Source: Fidelibacterota bacterium
GTDB taxonomy: Bacteria > Fidelibacterota > Marinisomatia > Marinisomatales > TCS55
NCBI GenBank assembly: GCA_014382015.1
Contig: JACNKN010000081.1
Location: 1 to 48,232 of the forward strand
Length of the DNA stretch: 48,232 nt
Reading direction: 5' to 3'
Shown here one piece after another: positions 1 to 8,803 of this stretch. A program made the position numbers and the translations under genes. Position 1 is the first letter of the stretch; each line of letters begins with the position of its first letter. The notes beneath the pieces were generated by a model, which saw only the letters and a list, made by a program, of their open reading frames with translations, did not search any database and had not been told where the DNA came from.

Positions 1-53
1 TCCACGCAAATAGAAATGTTTTCATATTGTTGTCGTTTCTTTAGCTTGCAGGT

Positions 54-209
54 AACGGGCGGTGGCTAAAGGCTGTGGCGAGGGAGAAGCCGAAGGCTTT
101 GGACTCGCCATTGACTTTAACCAATGTTCGACGACGTCGCTTTGCGACGAGGAGAACATGGTGAAGCAACCGCCCGTTCGCCCACCGAGCGAAGCGATGG
201 TGGGCGAAC
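54..209. repeat. nested inverted-repeat intergenic element
   Basis: No convincing gene is seen in 1-398. The stretch holds three inverted repeats. An outer pair is 54-63 with 169-178 (AACGGGCGGT / ACCGCCCGTT). A hairpin with an 11-bp perfect stem is 176-186 with 199-209 around a 12-nt loop. A shorter imperfect hairpin lies at about 124-160 (GTCGC-TTT-GCGAC core). The segment is more G+C-rich than its surroundings. The architecture suggests a dispersed intergenic repeat or a remnant of a non-autonomous element; I infer this from structure alone. A 99-codon open frame crosses it but has no recognisable protein features. Confidence 0.5.
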
Positions 210-398
210 ATCTTGCTAAAACCAATATTGCGTTTAGCGGGTTTACTATAAGTTTGATTGAGTTTCCGTTTCAATATTATCAAAAATTACGAATGAAACG
301 GTTGGATTATTATAATTTATTTTTTCGGTATTTTATAAAAGCAGAGTATTTTCTTGTCTGAATCTATGAGTATATAGACCATATAGGATTTTAAGATT

Positions 399-1061
399 AT
401 GACAGACCGTCCCGACTTCATCGAAGGTATTTATAATTACTGCGATTACATTTGCGAAAAATGTGTGAATAGCAATAAATGTTACTTATACTGGTCAGAA
501 AAACACCCAAAAGAAGCGGAGGAAGATTTTAATAAAGCATCTGAAGAAATGGATAAAATGATGGAAGATATTCACATTCCTGAAGATTGGGAAATTTCAC
601 AGGAAGAAAAAGACGAAGAAAAGAGACAGGAAAAAATTTGTGAAAAACGCATGAAACCGGTGAAGATTATTACATCCATGGCGTTTAAAATGGTGGATAA
701 AATTGACGAGAAACATTGGAAGTCAGAGAATATTGACCTCAAAGATGCTTTAGATAATATTACATCAAATATGGCTTTGGTCAGTGCGAAATTTTATCGT
801 GCCATTCACGGATTACCTGAATCTGCAAATGATAAACCATCCAGTGGGTTCTTTTATGGCTATGATGCGGAGAATACACTGTTTGCGTTAAAAGGATTTT
901 TGTGGAATTTTAAAAGCGGGTGCACAGAATTGCCGGTTCATTTACCTGAGCATGGAGAAACATGTAAAAAACTGGTACCCATGATTCAAAATTTATTATC
1001 CCAGATAGATGAAAAGTATTTACCTATGGTTATGGAGCTGAAAAAATATGACGATGTTTGA
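399..1061 (+). CDS. hypothetical protein with N-terminal cysteine cluster
   Basis: A 220-residue soluble, acidic and Lys/Glu-rich protein that I do not recognise. Near the N-terminus (about residues 15-29) four cysteines are spaced C-x3-C-x2-C-x6-C (CDYICEKC then NSNKC), which could bind a metal such as zinc or an Fe-S cluster; this is inference. Residues about 40-85 are strongly charged and probably helical. There is no signal peptide or membrane segment. Its last 14 bases overlap the start of the CDF transporter gene, so the two are probably co-transcribed and translationally coupled. That makes a role in metal handling or sensing conceivable but unproven. Confidence 0.7.
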   Translation: MTDRPDFIEGIYNYCDYICEKCVNSNKCYLYWSEKHPKEAEEDFNKASEEMDKMMEDIHIPEDWEISQEEKDEEKRQEKICEKRMKPVKIITSMAFKMVDKIDEKHWKSENIDLKDALDNITSNMALVSAKFYRAIHGLPESANDKPSSGFFYGYDAENTLFALKGFLWNFKSGCTELPVHLPEHGETCKKLVPMIQNLLSQIDEKYLPMVMELKKYDDV

Positions 1062-2220
1062 ATCAATCACGAACCGATTTGTCCCGAACACAAAGGAACC
1101 CGCCCAGACATACCGTGCCAAAATCGGTGTATTTCAAGGTCGGATTTCTGTTTTCGTCAACAGTATATTATTTATTTTCAAATTAGCGATTGGCATCATG
1201 GTGGGTGCGGTCAGTGTGATTGCGGATGCAGTCCATACCCTGAGTGATGTTGTATCATCTGCTGTGGTCATTTGGGGATTCAAACAGGCAGAAAAGCCGG
1301 CAGATGTAGAGCATCCATACGGTCATGGGAGAGCAGAATACATTGCAACGTTAATTATTGCAATTCTCTTGGTCGTGGCGGGAATCGAATTCATTCAAGC
1401 TGCCATAGACCGTATTCGGCATCCGGAATTGGTGGCGGCAGAATGGTGGATGATTATCGTGTTAACCGCTACTATTATATTAAAAGAAATGACCGCACGA
1501 TATGCGGAATATCTTTCCACCAAGATTGCTTCCGGGACACTTCATGCAGATGCCTGGCATCATCGAACCGACGCAATTTCAAGTTTATTGGTGGTGGCTG
1601 CATTGATTGCAGGGAGATATAATTATCCGGCTGTGGATGGTTGGGCCGGATTGGGTGTGGCGCTGTTTTTAATTTATACCGGTTTTGAGATCGCACGGGA
1701 TGCGGTGGATGATCTCATCGGTAAGCCACCCACAGCAGATGAAGTGGAAAATATTCGCCAAATTGTGATGGACGTAAATCGTGTATTGGGAGCCCATGAT
1801 ATTACCGTTCATAGCTACGGCCATGATAAGTTTGTAAGCGTCCATGTAGAAATTGATGCAGATGAAACAACAGCTAAAGCACACGATATTTCTGAAGAAG
1901 TTGAAGATCGGCTCCAAAAAGCCTTAGGCGTAGAACCCACCGTTCATATGGATCCGGTTCATCCCAATGACCCCATGGTGCATGAGATTACTACCTACTT
2001 GAATAAACAGTGGTCTAATGATGATCGTATTACTGATTTCCATGATATTCGCGTAGTAAAGACAGATAATCACCATGTCATTTTATTTGGAATAAATGTG
2101 AAGGTGGGTTTGGGTCAAAATAAAATAGTAGAATGCTGTCAATCTTTAGAAGATGATTTAAAGCGAAAATTCCCCGGCTATGAAATCAATACAAAGGTAT
2201 CACCCTTATATCGGTACTGA
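1048..2220 (+). CDS. cation diffusion facilitator (CDF) metal exporter
   Basis: A proton-coupled divalent cation exporter of the inner membrane (Zn/Fe/Mn/Co class). Six hydrophobic segments span about residues 30-210. The paired metal-site motifs HxxxD are visible as H63/D67 (within AVHTLSDV) and H171/D175 (within HHRTD), the pattern typical of zinc-type CDFs. At 390 residues it is longer than the usual 300. The cytosolic C-terminus seems to hold two consecutive ZT_dimer-like domains (about 208-300 and 305-390), each starting with an HDI-type strand. The ATG at 1048 has a GGAG about 11 nt upstream and overlaps the preceding gene; ATG 1054 is an alternative. The stop overlaps the convergent birA by 15 bp. 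Confidence 0.93.
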   Translation: MTMFESITNRFVPNTKEPAQTYRAKIGVFQGRISVFVNSILFIFKLAIGIMVGAVSVIADAVHTLSDVVSSAVVIWGFKQAEKPADVEHPYGHGRAEYIATLIIAILLVVAGIEFIQAAIDRIRHPELVAAEWWMIIVLTATIILKEMTARYAEYLSTKIASGTLHADAWHHRTDAISSLLVVAALIAGRYNYPAVDGWAGLGVALFLIYTGFEIARDAVDDLIGKPPTADEVENIRQIVMDVNRVLGAHDITVHSYGHDKFVSVHVEIDADETTAKAHDISEEVEDRLQKALGVEPTVHMDPVHPNDPMVHEITTYLNKQWSNDDRITDFHDIRVVKTDNHHVILFGINVKVGLGQNKIVECCQSLEDDLKRKFPGYEINTKVSPLYRY

Positions 2221-2988
2221 TGTGTCAATTTCACCTGAATAAAATTTAGATTCATTGCCATTTATATTTAAAATTGCAGATCCTGATTCGCCCAATGATT
2301 TGAAGATTCCACTTACTGTTTCATCACCATGATGAAATTGGACTTTCTTATCCATGTGGCTGCAGGCAACCTCCCATTCTGATTTTACTTTACGTGTAAT
2401 ATCAGGCAATCCATCAATGAGTTTTTCTAACGCATTCAATATTTCCGCCAGGACCCTTTCCCGTTGATAAAATTTATCTGTGGCGATATGGAGTGAAGTT
2501 GATGTGGAGTGAAGTGATGCATCAATATCATCCATCGTTTCATTCACATTGAGACCGATACCGATAATGGCTGATTCTAATATGGATCCTATCACTTTGG
2601 ATTCGCAGAGGATACCTCCAACTTTTTTCCCATTGAGAAGTAGATCGTTTGGCCATTTCAATTGAATGGATAAATCAAATTGTCGCAATGCTTTTTGGAC
2701 GGCTAAACCAGAAAGAATAGGGAGCCAGCCAGAAATATTGGCTTTTATATTGGGGAAGAGAATTACAGAAAAAGTGAGGCTTTTATCCGGAGAGGCCATC
2801 CATTGACGATTTCTCCGGCCTTTGCCCCTAAATTGATTATCTGTAATGACAATTGTGCCCGGTTTGGCGCCATCCTTTATAATCTCCCAAGCTTCCTTAT
2901 TGGTAGAATCCAGCCGAGTATAATATTCTATCTCCTGACCGATAAACCCGGTTTTGAGGTTTGCCTGGACCAGGCTGGTAAACAGCAT
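2206..2988 (-). CDS. birA: biotin--[acetyl-CoA-carboxylase] ligase
   Basis: Activates biotin as biotinyl-AMP and transfers it to the lysine of biotin carboxyl carrier domains. The 260-residue length and absence of an N-terminal helix-turn-helix make it a monofunctional class I ligase, not a repressor. The biotinyl-5'-AMP loop is seen as GKGRRNR (residues 55-61, matching the GRGRRGR consensus), with the substrate-binding KWPND at 111-115 and KKVGGILCE after it. The C-terminal SH3-like domain follows (about 215-260). It lies 6 bp downstream of the LysM lipoprotein gene and overlaps the convergent CDF gene at its 3' end. Confidence 0.93.
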   Translation of the reverse strand: MLFTSLVQANLKTGFIGQEIEYYTRLDSTNKEAWEIIKDGAKPGTIVITDNQFRGKGRRNRQWMASPDKSLTFSVILFPNIKANISGWLPILSGLAVQKALRQFDLSIQLKWPNDLLLNGKKVGGILCESKVIGSILESAIIGIGLNVNETMDDIDASLHSTSTSLHIATDKFYQRERVLAEILNALEKLIDGLPDITRKVKSEWEVACSHMDKKVQFHHGDETVSGIFKSLGESGSAILNINGNESKFYSGEIDTSVPI

Positions 2989-2994
2989 ATTGGT

Positions 2995-3720
2995 TTATGC
3001 GTTTGGGTCCAGTTTCTCCCGAAGTTTCAATGTCATGCCAGGGCTCAGTACACCTGCCATGGATTTAATCGCTGCTTCATTATCCCAAAGGAGAATAATC
3101 CATGATTTTGCATCACCATATTGTTTTCCGGCTATATTCCAGAGGTTATCACCCGATTGAACTGTATATTCAAAAAAGGTTGGTTCAGCAGTTTTGGCAG
3201 ATAGGCGTTCTTTCTGAAGATTCAGAAAATGATAGGGATAAATGATATTTGGATTATCTCCAATTTCGTCTTTATTCCAGGCATAAATTTGGCGCCAGAG
3301 GCGAAAATCACCATATTCTTTATTTGCGATTTTTATTAAATAGTCGCCGGGTTCCACCATATATTTCTCCCATGCAAAGTCAGCAAATAAAATCTCTGGT
3401 TCAACCTTAAATTTATTTTCTGGTTTTTCTGAAACAATTTTTTTATCCTCATCCACATCAAGGGCAGGGCCATGCTCTGGTTGTTCAGCGGTATTGTTAT
3501 TTTCTATGGTCTCCTCTGGTTCAGCAATTGCAACCGGTATCAATTTAGCTTCTGGTTCTGAAGCTGCAAAAGTGGCTTCTTGTGGTTTGGGTAGATTGGC
3601 CCGGTTGATCTCATTGGATGCTTGGGCATTTTCTGTATCTTGAAGTTCCAATGGCGGCGCAGTTTGTTTCCCACAGGAAACAATAAAAAATGCCAGAGTG
3701 AATATGGTTAGTTTTTTCAT
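2995..3720 (-). CDS. lipoprotein with two LysM domains
   Basis: A 241-residue envelope protein. It starts with a lipoprotein signal peptide (MKKLTIFTLAFFIVSC, lipid-modified Cys at 16). A Pro/Glu/Ala-rich, low-complexity linker runs from about 20 to 115. Two LysM repeats follow: about 120-170 (YMVEPGDYLIKIANKEYGD) and 182-235 (YTVQSGDNLWNIAGKQYGD). LysM domains bind N-acetylglucosamine polymers, so the protein probably sits on the periplasmic face attached to peptidoglycan. The linker would let it span from membrane to wall. It is upstream of birA in the same direction, 6 bp apart. Confidence 0.88.
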   Translation of the reverse strand: MKKLTIFTLAFFIVSCGKQTAPPLELQDTENAQASNEINRANLPKPQEATFAASEPEAKLIPVAIAEPEETIENNNTAEQPEHGPALDVDEDKKIVSEKPENKFKVEPEILFADFAWEKYMVEPGDYLIKIANKEYGDFRLWRQIYAWNKDEIGDNPNIIYPYHFLNLQKERLSAKTAEPTFFEYTVQSGDNLWNIAGKQYGDAKSWIILLWDNEAAIKSMAGVLSPGMTLKLREKLDPNA

Positions 3721-3817
3721 AAAGTGGTCCTTAAAGCGAGGTGAAAAAGTTTTTTTCTATCGTTCAAATTACATAAACAAGGGAATTAATTGCATGTTCC
3801 AATTTATTAATTATTTC

Positions 3818-3880
3818 ACCCCTCCGGGGTTGATAATTTTTAGGGGATTGTACATCATAACAGTTTCATCCCTTTGGGAT
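3818..3880. repeat. intergenic short-hairpin repeat
   Basis: In the gap 3721-3962 two small palindromes lie 45 bp apart: ACCCC-TCC-GGGGT (3818-3830) and ATCCC-TTT-GGGAT (3868-3880). Similar C-run/G-run hairpins occur in the intergenic region 38740-38960 of this window, which suggests a dispersed repeat family. The second hairpin is followed by an A-rich run on the plus strand. Confidence 0.4.
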
Positions 3881-3962
3881 TAAAAAAAAGCGGAGCTTTA
3901 GGTTAAAGTATTGTAATCCTATTTACAGATAATACTACGGGAAATAATATCTATTCTAAGAA

Positions 3963-5492
3963 TTAAAATTCCCCAAAAACAGAACGCAGTGTGTGAGCGA
4001 CCTCACCCAAAGTACACTCAACCCGGACACAGGCAATGATGGCCGGCATTAAATTATCAGTGGATTTGGCTGTTTTAAGTAGTGTATCTAATTTTATTTT
4101 TACACTCTCATTGTCTCGATCAGCTTTTAATGATTTAACACTTTCTATCTGGTGCTGAATGGCCGTTTCATCTATATCCTGCAGACTCGGTTCCGGATCT
4201 TCTGGATCAATTTGGGTATTTACGCCCACAATTTTTTGAGCTTCACTATCGATGGATTGTTGGTATTCATAAGCACTTTTAGCTATCTCATTTTGAATCC
4301 ATTCATTTTCAATGGCTTTTACGGCACCGCCCATTCCGTCAATTTCTTCTATTATTGACGTGGCTTCTGCTTCAAGAGAGTCGGTCATCTTTTCCATCAC
4401 TTCACTTCCCCCGAAAGGATCAACGAATTGAGCCACACCAGATTCATGGGCGATGACTTGTTGGGTTCGAAGTGCTAACTTTACCGATTGGTCCGTAGGG
4501 AGAGCCAATGCTTCATCAAACGCATTCGTATGGAGAGATTGCGTACCCCCCAACACGGCAGACAATGCCTGAATGGTCGTTCGCACAATATTGTTGTCAA
4601 CTTGTTGTGCTGTGAGGGTTGACCCACCAGTCTGGACGTGGAAACGACAGAGCATGGCTTTTTCATTTGTTGCGCCAAATCGATCTTTCATTATTTTTGC
4701 CCATACTCGGCGTGCAGCTCGAAACTTTGCAATTTCTGTTAAAAAATCATTATGCGCATTAAAAAAGAATGAAAGCCGTTTTCCGAATTCATCTACTTTT
4801 AATCCTTTATCGATGGCGGCCTGAACATAGGCAATTCCATTGGCGATGGTGAAAGCCAATTCCTGTGCTGCTGTGGAACCGGCTTCACGAATGTGGTATC
4901 CCGAAATTGAAATGGTATTCCACTGGGGGACATGATCCGCGCAAAAAGCAAATACATCTGTGACCAATCGCATGGATGGTTTCGGTGGATAAATGTATGT
5001 ACCGCGAGCAATGTATTCTTTTAAAATATCGTTTTGTATCGTGCCTTTTAAATGATGAGCAGAAATCCCCTTTTTATCTGCAGAAACGATATATAATGCC
5101 AGCATGGTAGCAGCTGTGGCGTTTATCGTCATGGATGTGGATACCTTTTCTAAAGGGATGTCATCAAATAAACGGTCCATATCCTTAATGGATGAAATGG
5201 GAACACCGACTTTACCCACCTCGCCATGGGCCATGGCATCATCAGAATCATAACCGATTTGGGTGGGGAGGTCAAAGGCGACCGACAATCCGGAAACACC
5301 CTGATCTAATAAATAACGATATCGCTGGTTGGATTCTTCTGCAGAAGTAAAACCTGCATATTGGCGCATGGTCCAGAGCCTATCCTTATACATGGTTGGA
5401 TAGATACCGCGGGTAAATGGGAACTTGCCAGCTTTTTCAGTCAAAATGGATTCAATTTCCCCTTTCTTTTTTAATATTTCGATAGGCATCAC
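3963..5492 (-). CDS. methylmalonyl-CoA mutase family, large (catalytic) subunit
   Basis: An adenosylcobalamin-dependent acyl-CoA mutase subunit, most likely interconverting succinyl-CoA and (R)-methylmalonyl-CoA. The 509-residue chain is only the TIM-barrel substrate domain. Family motifs are plain: [15 protein letters not shown] at about 31-48, [49 protein letters not shown], and [18 protein letters not shown]. The C-terminal B12-binding domain (DxHxxG...SxL...GG) is absent, so this is the split form, which needs a separate small subunit not encoded in the window. Leu replaces the usual Pro in [10 protein letters not shown], so a related acyl-CoA mutase with another substrate is possible. 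Its start lies inside the upstream TerB-DnaJ gene (41-bp overlap). Confidence 0.93.
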   Translation of the reverse strand: MMPIEILKKKGEIESILTEKAGKFPFTRGIYPTMYKDRLWTMRQYAGFTSAEESNQRYRYLLDQGVSGLSVAFDLPTQIGYDSDDAMAHGEVGKVGVPISSIKDMDRLFDDIPLEKVSTSMTINATAATMLALYIVSADKKGISAHHLKGTIQNDILKEYIARGTYIYPPKPSMRLVTDVFAFCADHVPQWNTISISGYHIREAGSTAAQELAFTIANGIAYVQAAIDKGLKVDEFGKRLSFFFNAHNDFLTEIAKFRAARRVWAKIMKDRFGATNEKAMLCRFHVQTGGSTLTAQQVDNNIVRTTIQALSAVLGGTQSLHTNAFDEALALPTDQSVKLALRTQQVIAHESGVAQFVDPFGGSEVMEKMTDSLEAEATSIIEEIDGMGGAVKAIENEWIQNEIAKSAYEYQQSIDSEAQKIVGVNTQIDPEDPEPSLQDIDETAIQHQIESVKSLKADRDNESVKIKLDTLLKTAKSTDNLMPAIIACVRVECTLGEVAHTLRSVFGEF

Positions 5493-6183
5493 TGACTGCT
5501 TTGAATTTTTCTTCCGCTAAATCTTTCAATTCTTCTCCCAAATGTGCCACTTTATCGGGATGATATTTACTGGCCATTTTGCGATAAGCTTTCTTTAATT
5601 CACTGTCCGAGGCGGAAATGTCTATTTCTAAAATGGTATAATCAGAAAGGGTGTCCCGGAAAAACATTGCTTTAATGGAATCAAAATCATTGGGATTAAT
5701 ATTTAAATATCCACCAATCGTATGAATAACTTTTACTTCGTCAGGATGAACGTGCCCATCTGCCTTAGATAATCCAAATAAAACATGAATCAATTCCAAT
5801 CGACTGGAATGATCCATGGATCGAACAATTTGTCTGCACACATCCCGGAGAGGATAATCCTGCTTTAGAATATCCTTTAACAAGGTCATAAAATCCCGAA
5901 CCTGGTTGGCGTTAAATTGTTTATTTAGAAATAATTTTACATAATCCAGTTCTGACTTCAGTAATTGTTTGTCCGCTTTCATGACGGCACTGAATAATAC
6001 TAATAGAGAAACAATAAAGTCTCCCGGCTGCGTCTTCGGGTAATCCCGAGATTGATACGCACCTCCGTATACTCCACCGGTTTGTCCTGACATTCCTGCC
6101 AGTGAATAACCAATAATGGCACCAATTGGGCCTGCTAAAGCCCAGCCAAGGCCTCCCCATAACATTTTTTTTCCGACACTCAC
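5452..6183 (-). CDS. TerB-like / DnaJ (DjlA-type) co-chaperone
   Basis: A 243-residue protein with the order glycine-rich hydrophobic N-terminus (about 5-45, possible membrane association), an all-helical TerB-like domain (about 50-165) and a C-terminal J domain (about 178-243). The HPD tripeptide at about 208-210 (YHPDK) is the signature that stimulates Hsp70 ATPase. The arrangement resembles DjlA, a membrane-anchored co-chaperone. It overlaps the start of the mutase gene by 41 bp on the same strand, implying one transcript. A chaperone role in assembling the B12 mutase is an attractive but untested idea. Confidence 0.85.
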   Translation of the reverse strand: MSVGKKMLWGGLGWALAGPIGAIIGYSLAGMSGQTGGVYGGAYQSRDYPKTQPGDFIVSLLVLFSAVMKADKQLLKSELDYVKLFLNKQFNANQVRDFMTLLKDILKQDYPLRDVCRQIVRSMDHSSRLELIHVLFGLSKADGHVHPDEVKVIHTIGGYLNINPNDFDSIKAMFFRDTLSDYTILEIDISASDSELKKAYRKMASKYHPDKVAHLGEELKDLAEEKFKAVSDAYRNIKKERGN

Positions 6184-6267
6184 GTAATTTTATCCTTTCA
6201 AGAGTTGGCAAAGTTAATACTATTTTCTCATCCATTAGAATGCAGAAGAAATCAATATAAGCGAACA

Positions 6268-6819
6268 TTGGAAGTTTCAAAGAAAACAAAAGCAGCGTTG
6301 TGGTGGAAAAACCTCCGCACAAATAAAAGATCGAAATCAAAGGCCATGTCCCTGTCCATGAATGGGAGAAGTGCATTTCGGTTTTTGATTATTCTTCCTG
6401 AACACACGACGGAATCAGAATTGGCGAAACGATTTGTATTTGCCATGAGGAATGCCCTGGGACCTAGGGGAGCCAACCAAATTAGAATTCTCGGACCGGC
6501 AAATGTAGGGAACTTAATTAATATGGAAGGATTTCATGATTTTATTTTGTATACTGAAGCAGATTTAAACCGGTGGGGTCTTCCGGGAAAAGAATTGAAT
6601 TGGGCATGCCAGAGAATCCAGGTGGATGCAGTTTTAGATTTAAACCAGGCATTTGCACCTGTTTCAGCAACAATTTGTTCCACGGTGCATGCACCATTAA
6701 AAGTGGGGTTTTTCAGTGAAGAAGGAGATGATTATTTTAATGTAATGATCCGCCGTCATGGCACTGAATTGATGGAAAGCGGGTTTAAGGAAATATTTCA
6801 AATATTGGGAATAAGATGA
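6268..6819 (+). CDS. DUF6913-like small protein
   Basis: A soluble protein of about 180 residues resembling a family found in Bacteroidetes (DUF6913) by its C-terminal core. That core reads DLNQAF.PVS.TICS..HAPLKVGFF. The N-terminus is basic (many Lys/Arg) and followed by a first beta strand, FRFLIILPE. The start is uncertain. TTG 6268 is chosen because it includes the basic stretch; TTG 6205 upstream and ATG 6346 or 6358 downstream are in the same frame and none has a good ribosome site. The stop overlaps the ATG of the GlmU-like gene (ATGA), so the pair is translationally coupled. Function unknown; an envelope-precursor link is inferred from the neighbour only. Confidence 0.7.
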   Translation: MEVSKKTKAALWWKNLRTNKRSKSKAMSLSMNGRSAFRFLIILPEHTTESELAKRFVFAMRNALGPRGANQIRILGPANVGNLINMEGFHDFILYTEADLNRWGLPGKELNWACQRIQVDAVLDLNQAFAPVSATICSTVHAPLKVGFFSEEGDDYFNVMIRRHGTELMESGFKEIFQILGIR

Positions 6820-8009
6820 ATATATATATTTATGAAAATCAATCGGCCATAGATTTTGATCCTATTTCAAATACAAGAGCCACTTGCGATATTCGGATCG
6901 GGGCCGAAACATTTCTGGAACGAATCCAATTTATGTTCCCGGATGCATCCATATCTCTCATTGTCCGTGATGAACTTGCAGAAGTGACGAAGGAAAGGCA
7001 TTGCGATATTTCCATTAACCCCGAATCTGTTGAAGACGGTTTATGGTTATTGGGGAATGTCATTTGGGAAGAAGGGGACTTAAAACAATTGGCAAATCAA
7101 GAATGCTCATTCTATTCAGGAGATATTCTTGTGGGGGCCTATTTATCTAAGTCAAACGGAACGGATTGGATGGAAAAGGGAGGTCCAACTCATTGTGATC
7201 CACCCAATCAAAATAAAGTAGATGTGAAATCCGTTTACTGTCAATATTTATGGAATATTTTGGATCAGCTTCCCAAAACAGTTTTGGCTGAATTCAATCA
7301 AAAGGCGAATCGTGTAGATCCAAAAAATTTCCCTGAAGTGTCTTTTATGAACCCAGGCAATATTTTTGTGGGAGAAGCAACTATTCAGCCTAGATCCTTA
7401 ATTAATGCAGAAAAGGGTCCTGTCATTATTGATGATGGTGTTTTAATCCACGGGCAATCCTATTTAGAAGGTCCCCTATATATTGGCCCAGAATCTATGA
7501 TAAAACCATTTACACAGATAAAAAATTCTGCCATTGGCCCCATGTGTAAAATTGGCGGAGAGGTGGATACGGTCATTATTCAGGGATTTACCAATAAAGT
7601 GCATGATGGTCATTTAGGAGATGCTTTTTTAGGCGAATGGGTAAACCTTGGTGCAGGGACAATCAACAGCAATTTGAAAAACAATTATTCGCTGGTCAGT
7701 GTTCAAATCAACGGCAAAAACGTAAAAACGGGGAGTGAACATATTGGATGTTTTTTGGGTGACCATGTGAAAACGGCCATTGGAACAACTTTGAATACAG
7801 GAACGGTCCTTGGCCCTGGGGCCATGATTGCTACCGATGGGTTTCCACCGAAGACCATTCGACCTTTTACTTGGTATGTAAATGGGAAGCATCGGACTGT
7901 GTTGCTTGATAAATTCCTTGAAACGGCTTATCAAGTAAAAGAAAGGCGGGGGCAAAACCTCACAAAAATTGAAATTTCAATGTTTAAAAAAATTCAAAAT
8001 GATCGGTGA
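6816..8009 (+). CDS. GlmU-family nucleotidyltransferase/acetyltransferase (Bacteroidetes type)
   Basis: A 397-residue protein with a divergent N-terminal sugar-nucleotidyltransferase-like half (about 1-175) and a C-terminal left-handed beta-helix of hexapeptide repeats (about 180-370). The helix is seen in the periodic I/V/L-G-x4 pattern, for example VIIDDGVLIHGQSYLEGPLYIG and AIGPMCKIGGEVDTVIIQG. It matches the alternative bacterial GlmU group, proposed to make UDP-N-acetylglucosamine from glucosamine-1-phosphate for peptidoglycan and lipid A. The usual GxGTRM uridylyl loop is not seen in the N-terminal half, so nucleotidyl transfer activity is less certain than the fold. It starts with a 4-bp overlap after the DUF6913-like gene. 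Confidence 0.82.
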   Translation: MNIYIYENQSAIDFDPISNTRATCDIRIGAETFLERIQFMFPDASISLIVRDELAEVTKERHCDISINPESVEDGLWLLGNVIWEEGDLKQLANQECSFYSGDILVGAYLSKSNGTDWMEKGGPTHCDPPNQNKVDVKSVYCQYLWNILDQLPKTVLAEFNQKANRVDPKNFPEVSFMNPGNIFVGEATIQPRSLINAEKGPVIIDDGVLIHGQSYLEGPLYIGPESMIKPFTQIKNSAIGPMCKIGGEVDTVIIQGFTNKVHDGHLGDAFLGEWVNLGAGTINSNLKNNYSLVSVQINGKNVKTGSEHIGCFLGDHVKTAIGTTLNTGTVLGPGAMIATDGFPPKTIRPFTWYVNGKHRTVLLDKFLETAYQVKERRGQNLTKIEISMFKKIQNDR

Positions 8010-8016
8010 ATAAATG

Positions 8017-8045
8017 TTGACGAGTGAAATGTCTTCTGCTATATT
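8017..8045 (+). promoter_or_regulatory. sigma-70-type promoter for the zinc-ribbon/DUF3467 pair
   Basis: TTGACG (8017-8022) and TATATT (8040-8045) are separated by exactly 17 bp. They lie 28 bp upstream of the ATG at 8073, which has AGAGG as ribosome site. It is the cleanest promoter seen in the window; not tested experimentally. Confidence 0.6.
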
Positions 8046-8072
8046 CGTGTCCCATTTTAGAGGAAAAAATTA

Positions 8073-8477
8073 ATGTTAGAAGGTATTATTTGTCCTGTAT
8101 GTGAAGCCACTTTAGAAGAAGTGGATTTAAAAGAATCGCTTACATGCAGAAACTGCAAGACGGATCTCAAGGATAGAAAATTTTTAGATTTCCTGGAATT
8201 TCTAATGGCCAATGGTTTGGTAGAAGATCTGGATTTCTTTGACGAAAAGGTGTATAGTGAAGATGTAGAACGCCTTGAACCAGATGATGAGGAAGATGTG
8301 GATCCTGCAGAATTCGAAAAGAAAAAAGATATTTTCAGTTTATATGAGGGTGAAATGGAAATGTATAAACAAAAAGCGGAAGCAGAAGAAATCAAAGGGT
8401 ATGAGGATTTTGAAGGGATTGAAGAAGAATGGGAAGATTTTAATCAAAGAGATTTTAAAAACGCTAACAATAATTAA
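8073..8477 (+). CDS. zinc-ribbon protein with acidic tail
   Basis: A 134-residue soluble protein. A two-CxxC zinc ribbon (CPVC at about 8-11, CRNC at about 26-29) is followed by a very acidic Asp/Glu-rich helical region to the C-terminus. It has no enzyme motif. It is read from its own promoter (8017-8045) and lies 5 bp before the DUF3467 gene, so both are co-transcribed. Zinc-ribbon plus acidic tail proteins often bind nucleic acid or protein partners, but no specific function can be claimed here. Confidence 0.82.
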   Translation: MLEGIICPVCEATLEEVDLKESLTCRNCKTDLKDRKFLDFLEFLMANGLVEDLDFFDEKVYSEDVERLEPDDEEDVDPAEFEKKKDIFSLYEGEMEMYKQKAEAEEIKGYEDFEGIEEEWEDFNQRDFKNANNN

Positions 8478-8482
8478 TTATC

Positions 8483-8803
8483 ATGAAAGAAAATAAAAAC
8501 GTCCAGCAAATAAATATTGAACTCACTCAGGAAGTGAGTGAAGGTGAATACGCGAATTTTGTAGTTGTGACCCATTCCCCGGCAGAATTTGTTATGGATT
8601 TCACGAAAATTTTACCCGGTGTTACCAAAGCCCGCGTTCATTCCAGGATTATTATGGCCCCACAACATGCCAAAGCATTTTTAGCGGCATTGGGTGATAA
8701 TATAAAGAAGTATGAACATAAACATGGTGAAATAACCACACCTGCTCAAGAAGGGTTTGGGGATTATCCTGCTGCACCGCCGGAAGGATCACTGCCCAAT
8801 TAA
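8483..8803 (+). CDS. DUF3467 family protein
   Basis: A 106-residue protein matching the DUF3467 pattern: an N-terminal INIEL..EV.EG.YANFVVVTHSPAEFVMDF block and the second block VHSRIIMAPQHAKAFLAALGDNI. These small proteins are widespread in bacteria and have no established function. The first block is reminiscent of a beta-rich fold also seen in HipA-unrelated small regulators. It is second in an operon with the zinc-ribbon gene and overlaps the convergent PAP2 gene by 4 bp. Confidence 0.9.
   Translation: MKENKNVQQINIELTQEVSEGEYANFVVVTHSPAEFVMDFTKILPGVTKARVHSRIIMAPQHAKAFLAALGDNIKKYEHKHGEITTPAQEGFGDYPAAPPEGSLPN

Noticed and set aside
62..361. 99-codon plus-strand frame
   Set aside because: It lies over the inverted-repeat element and has no ribosome site or recognisable protein features.
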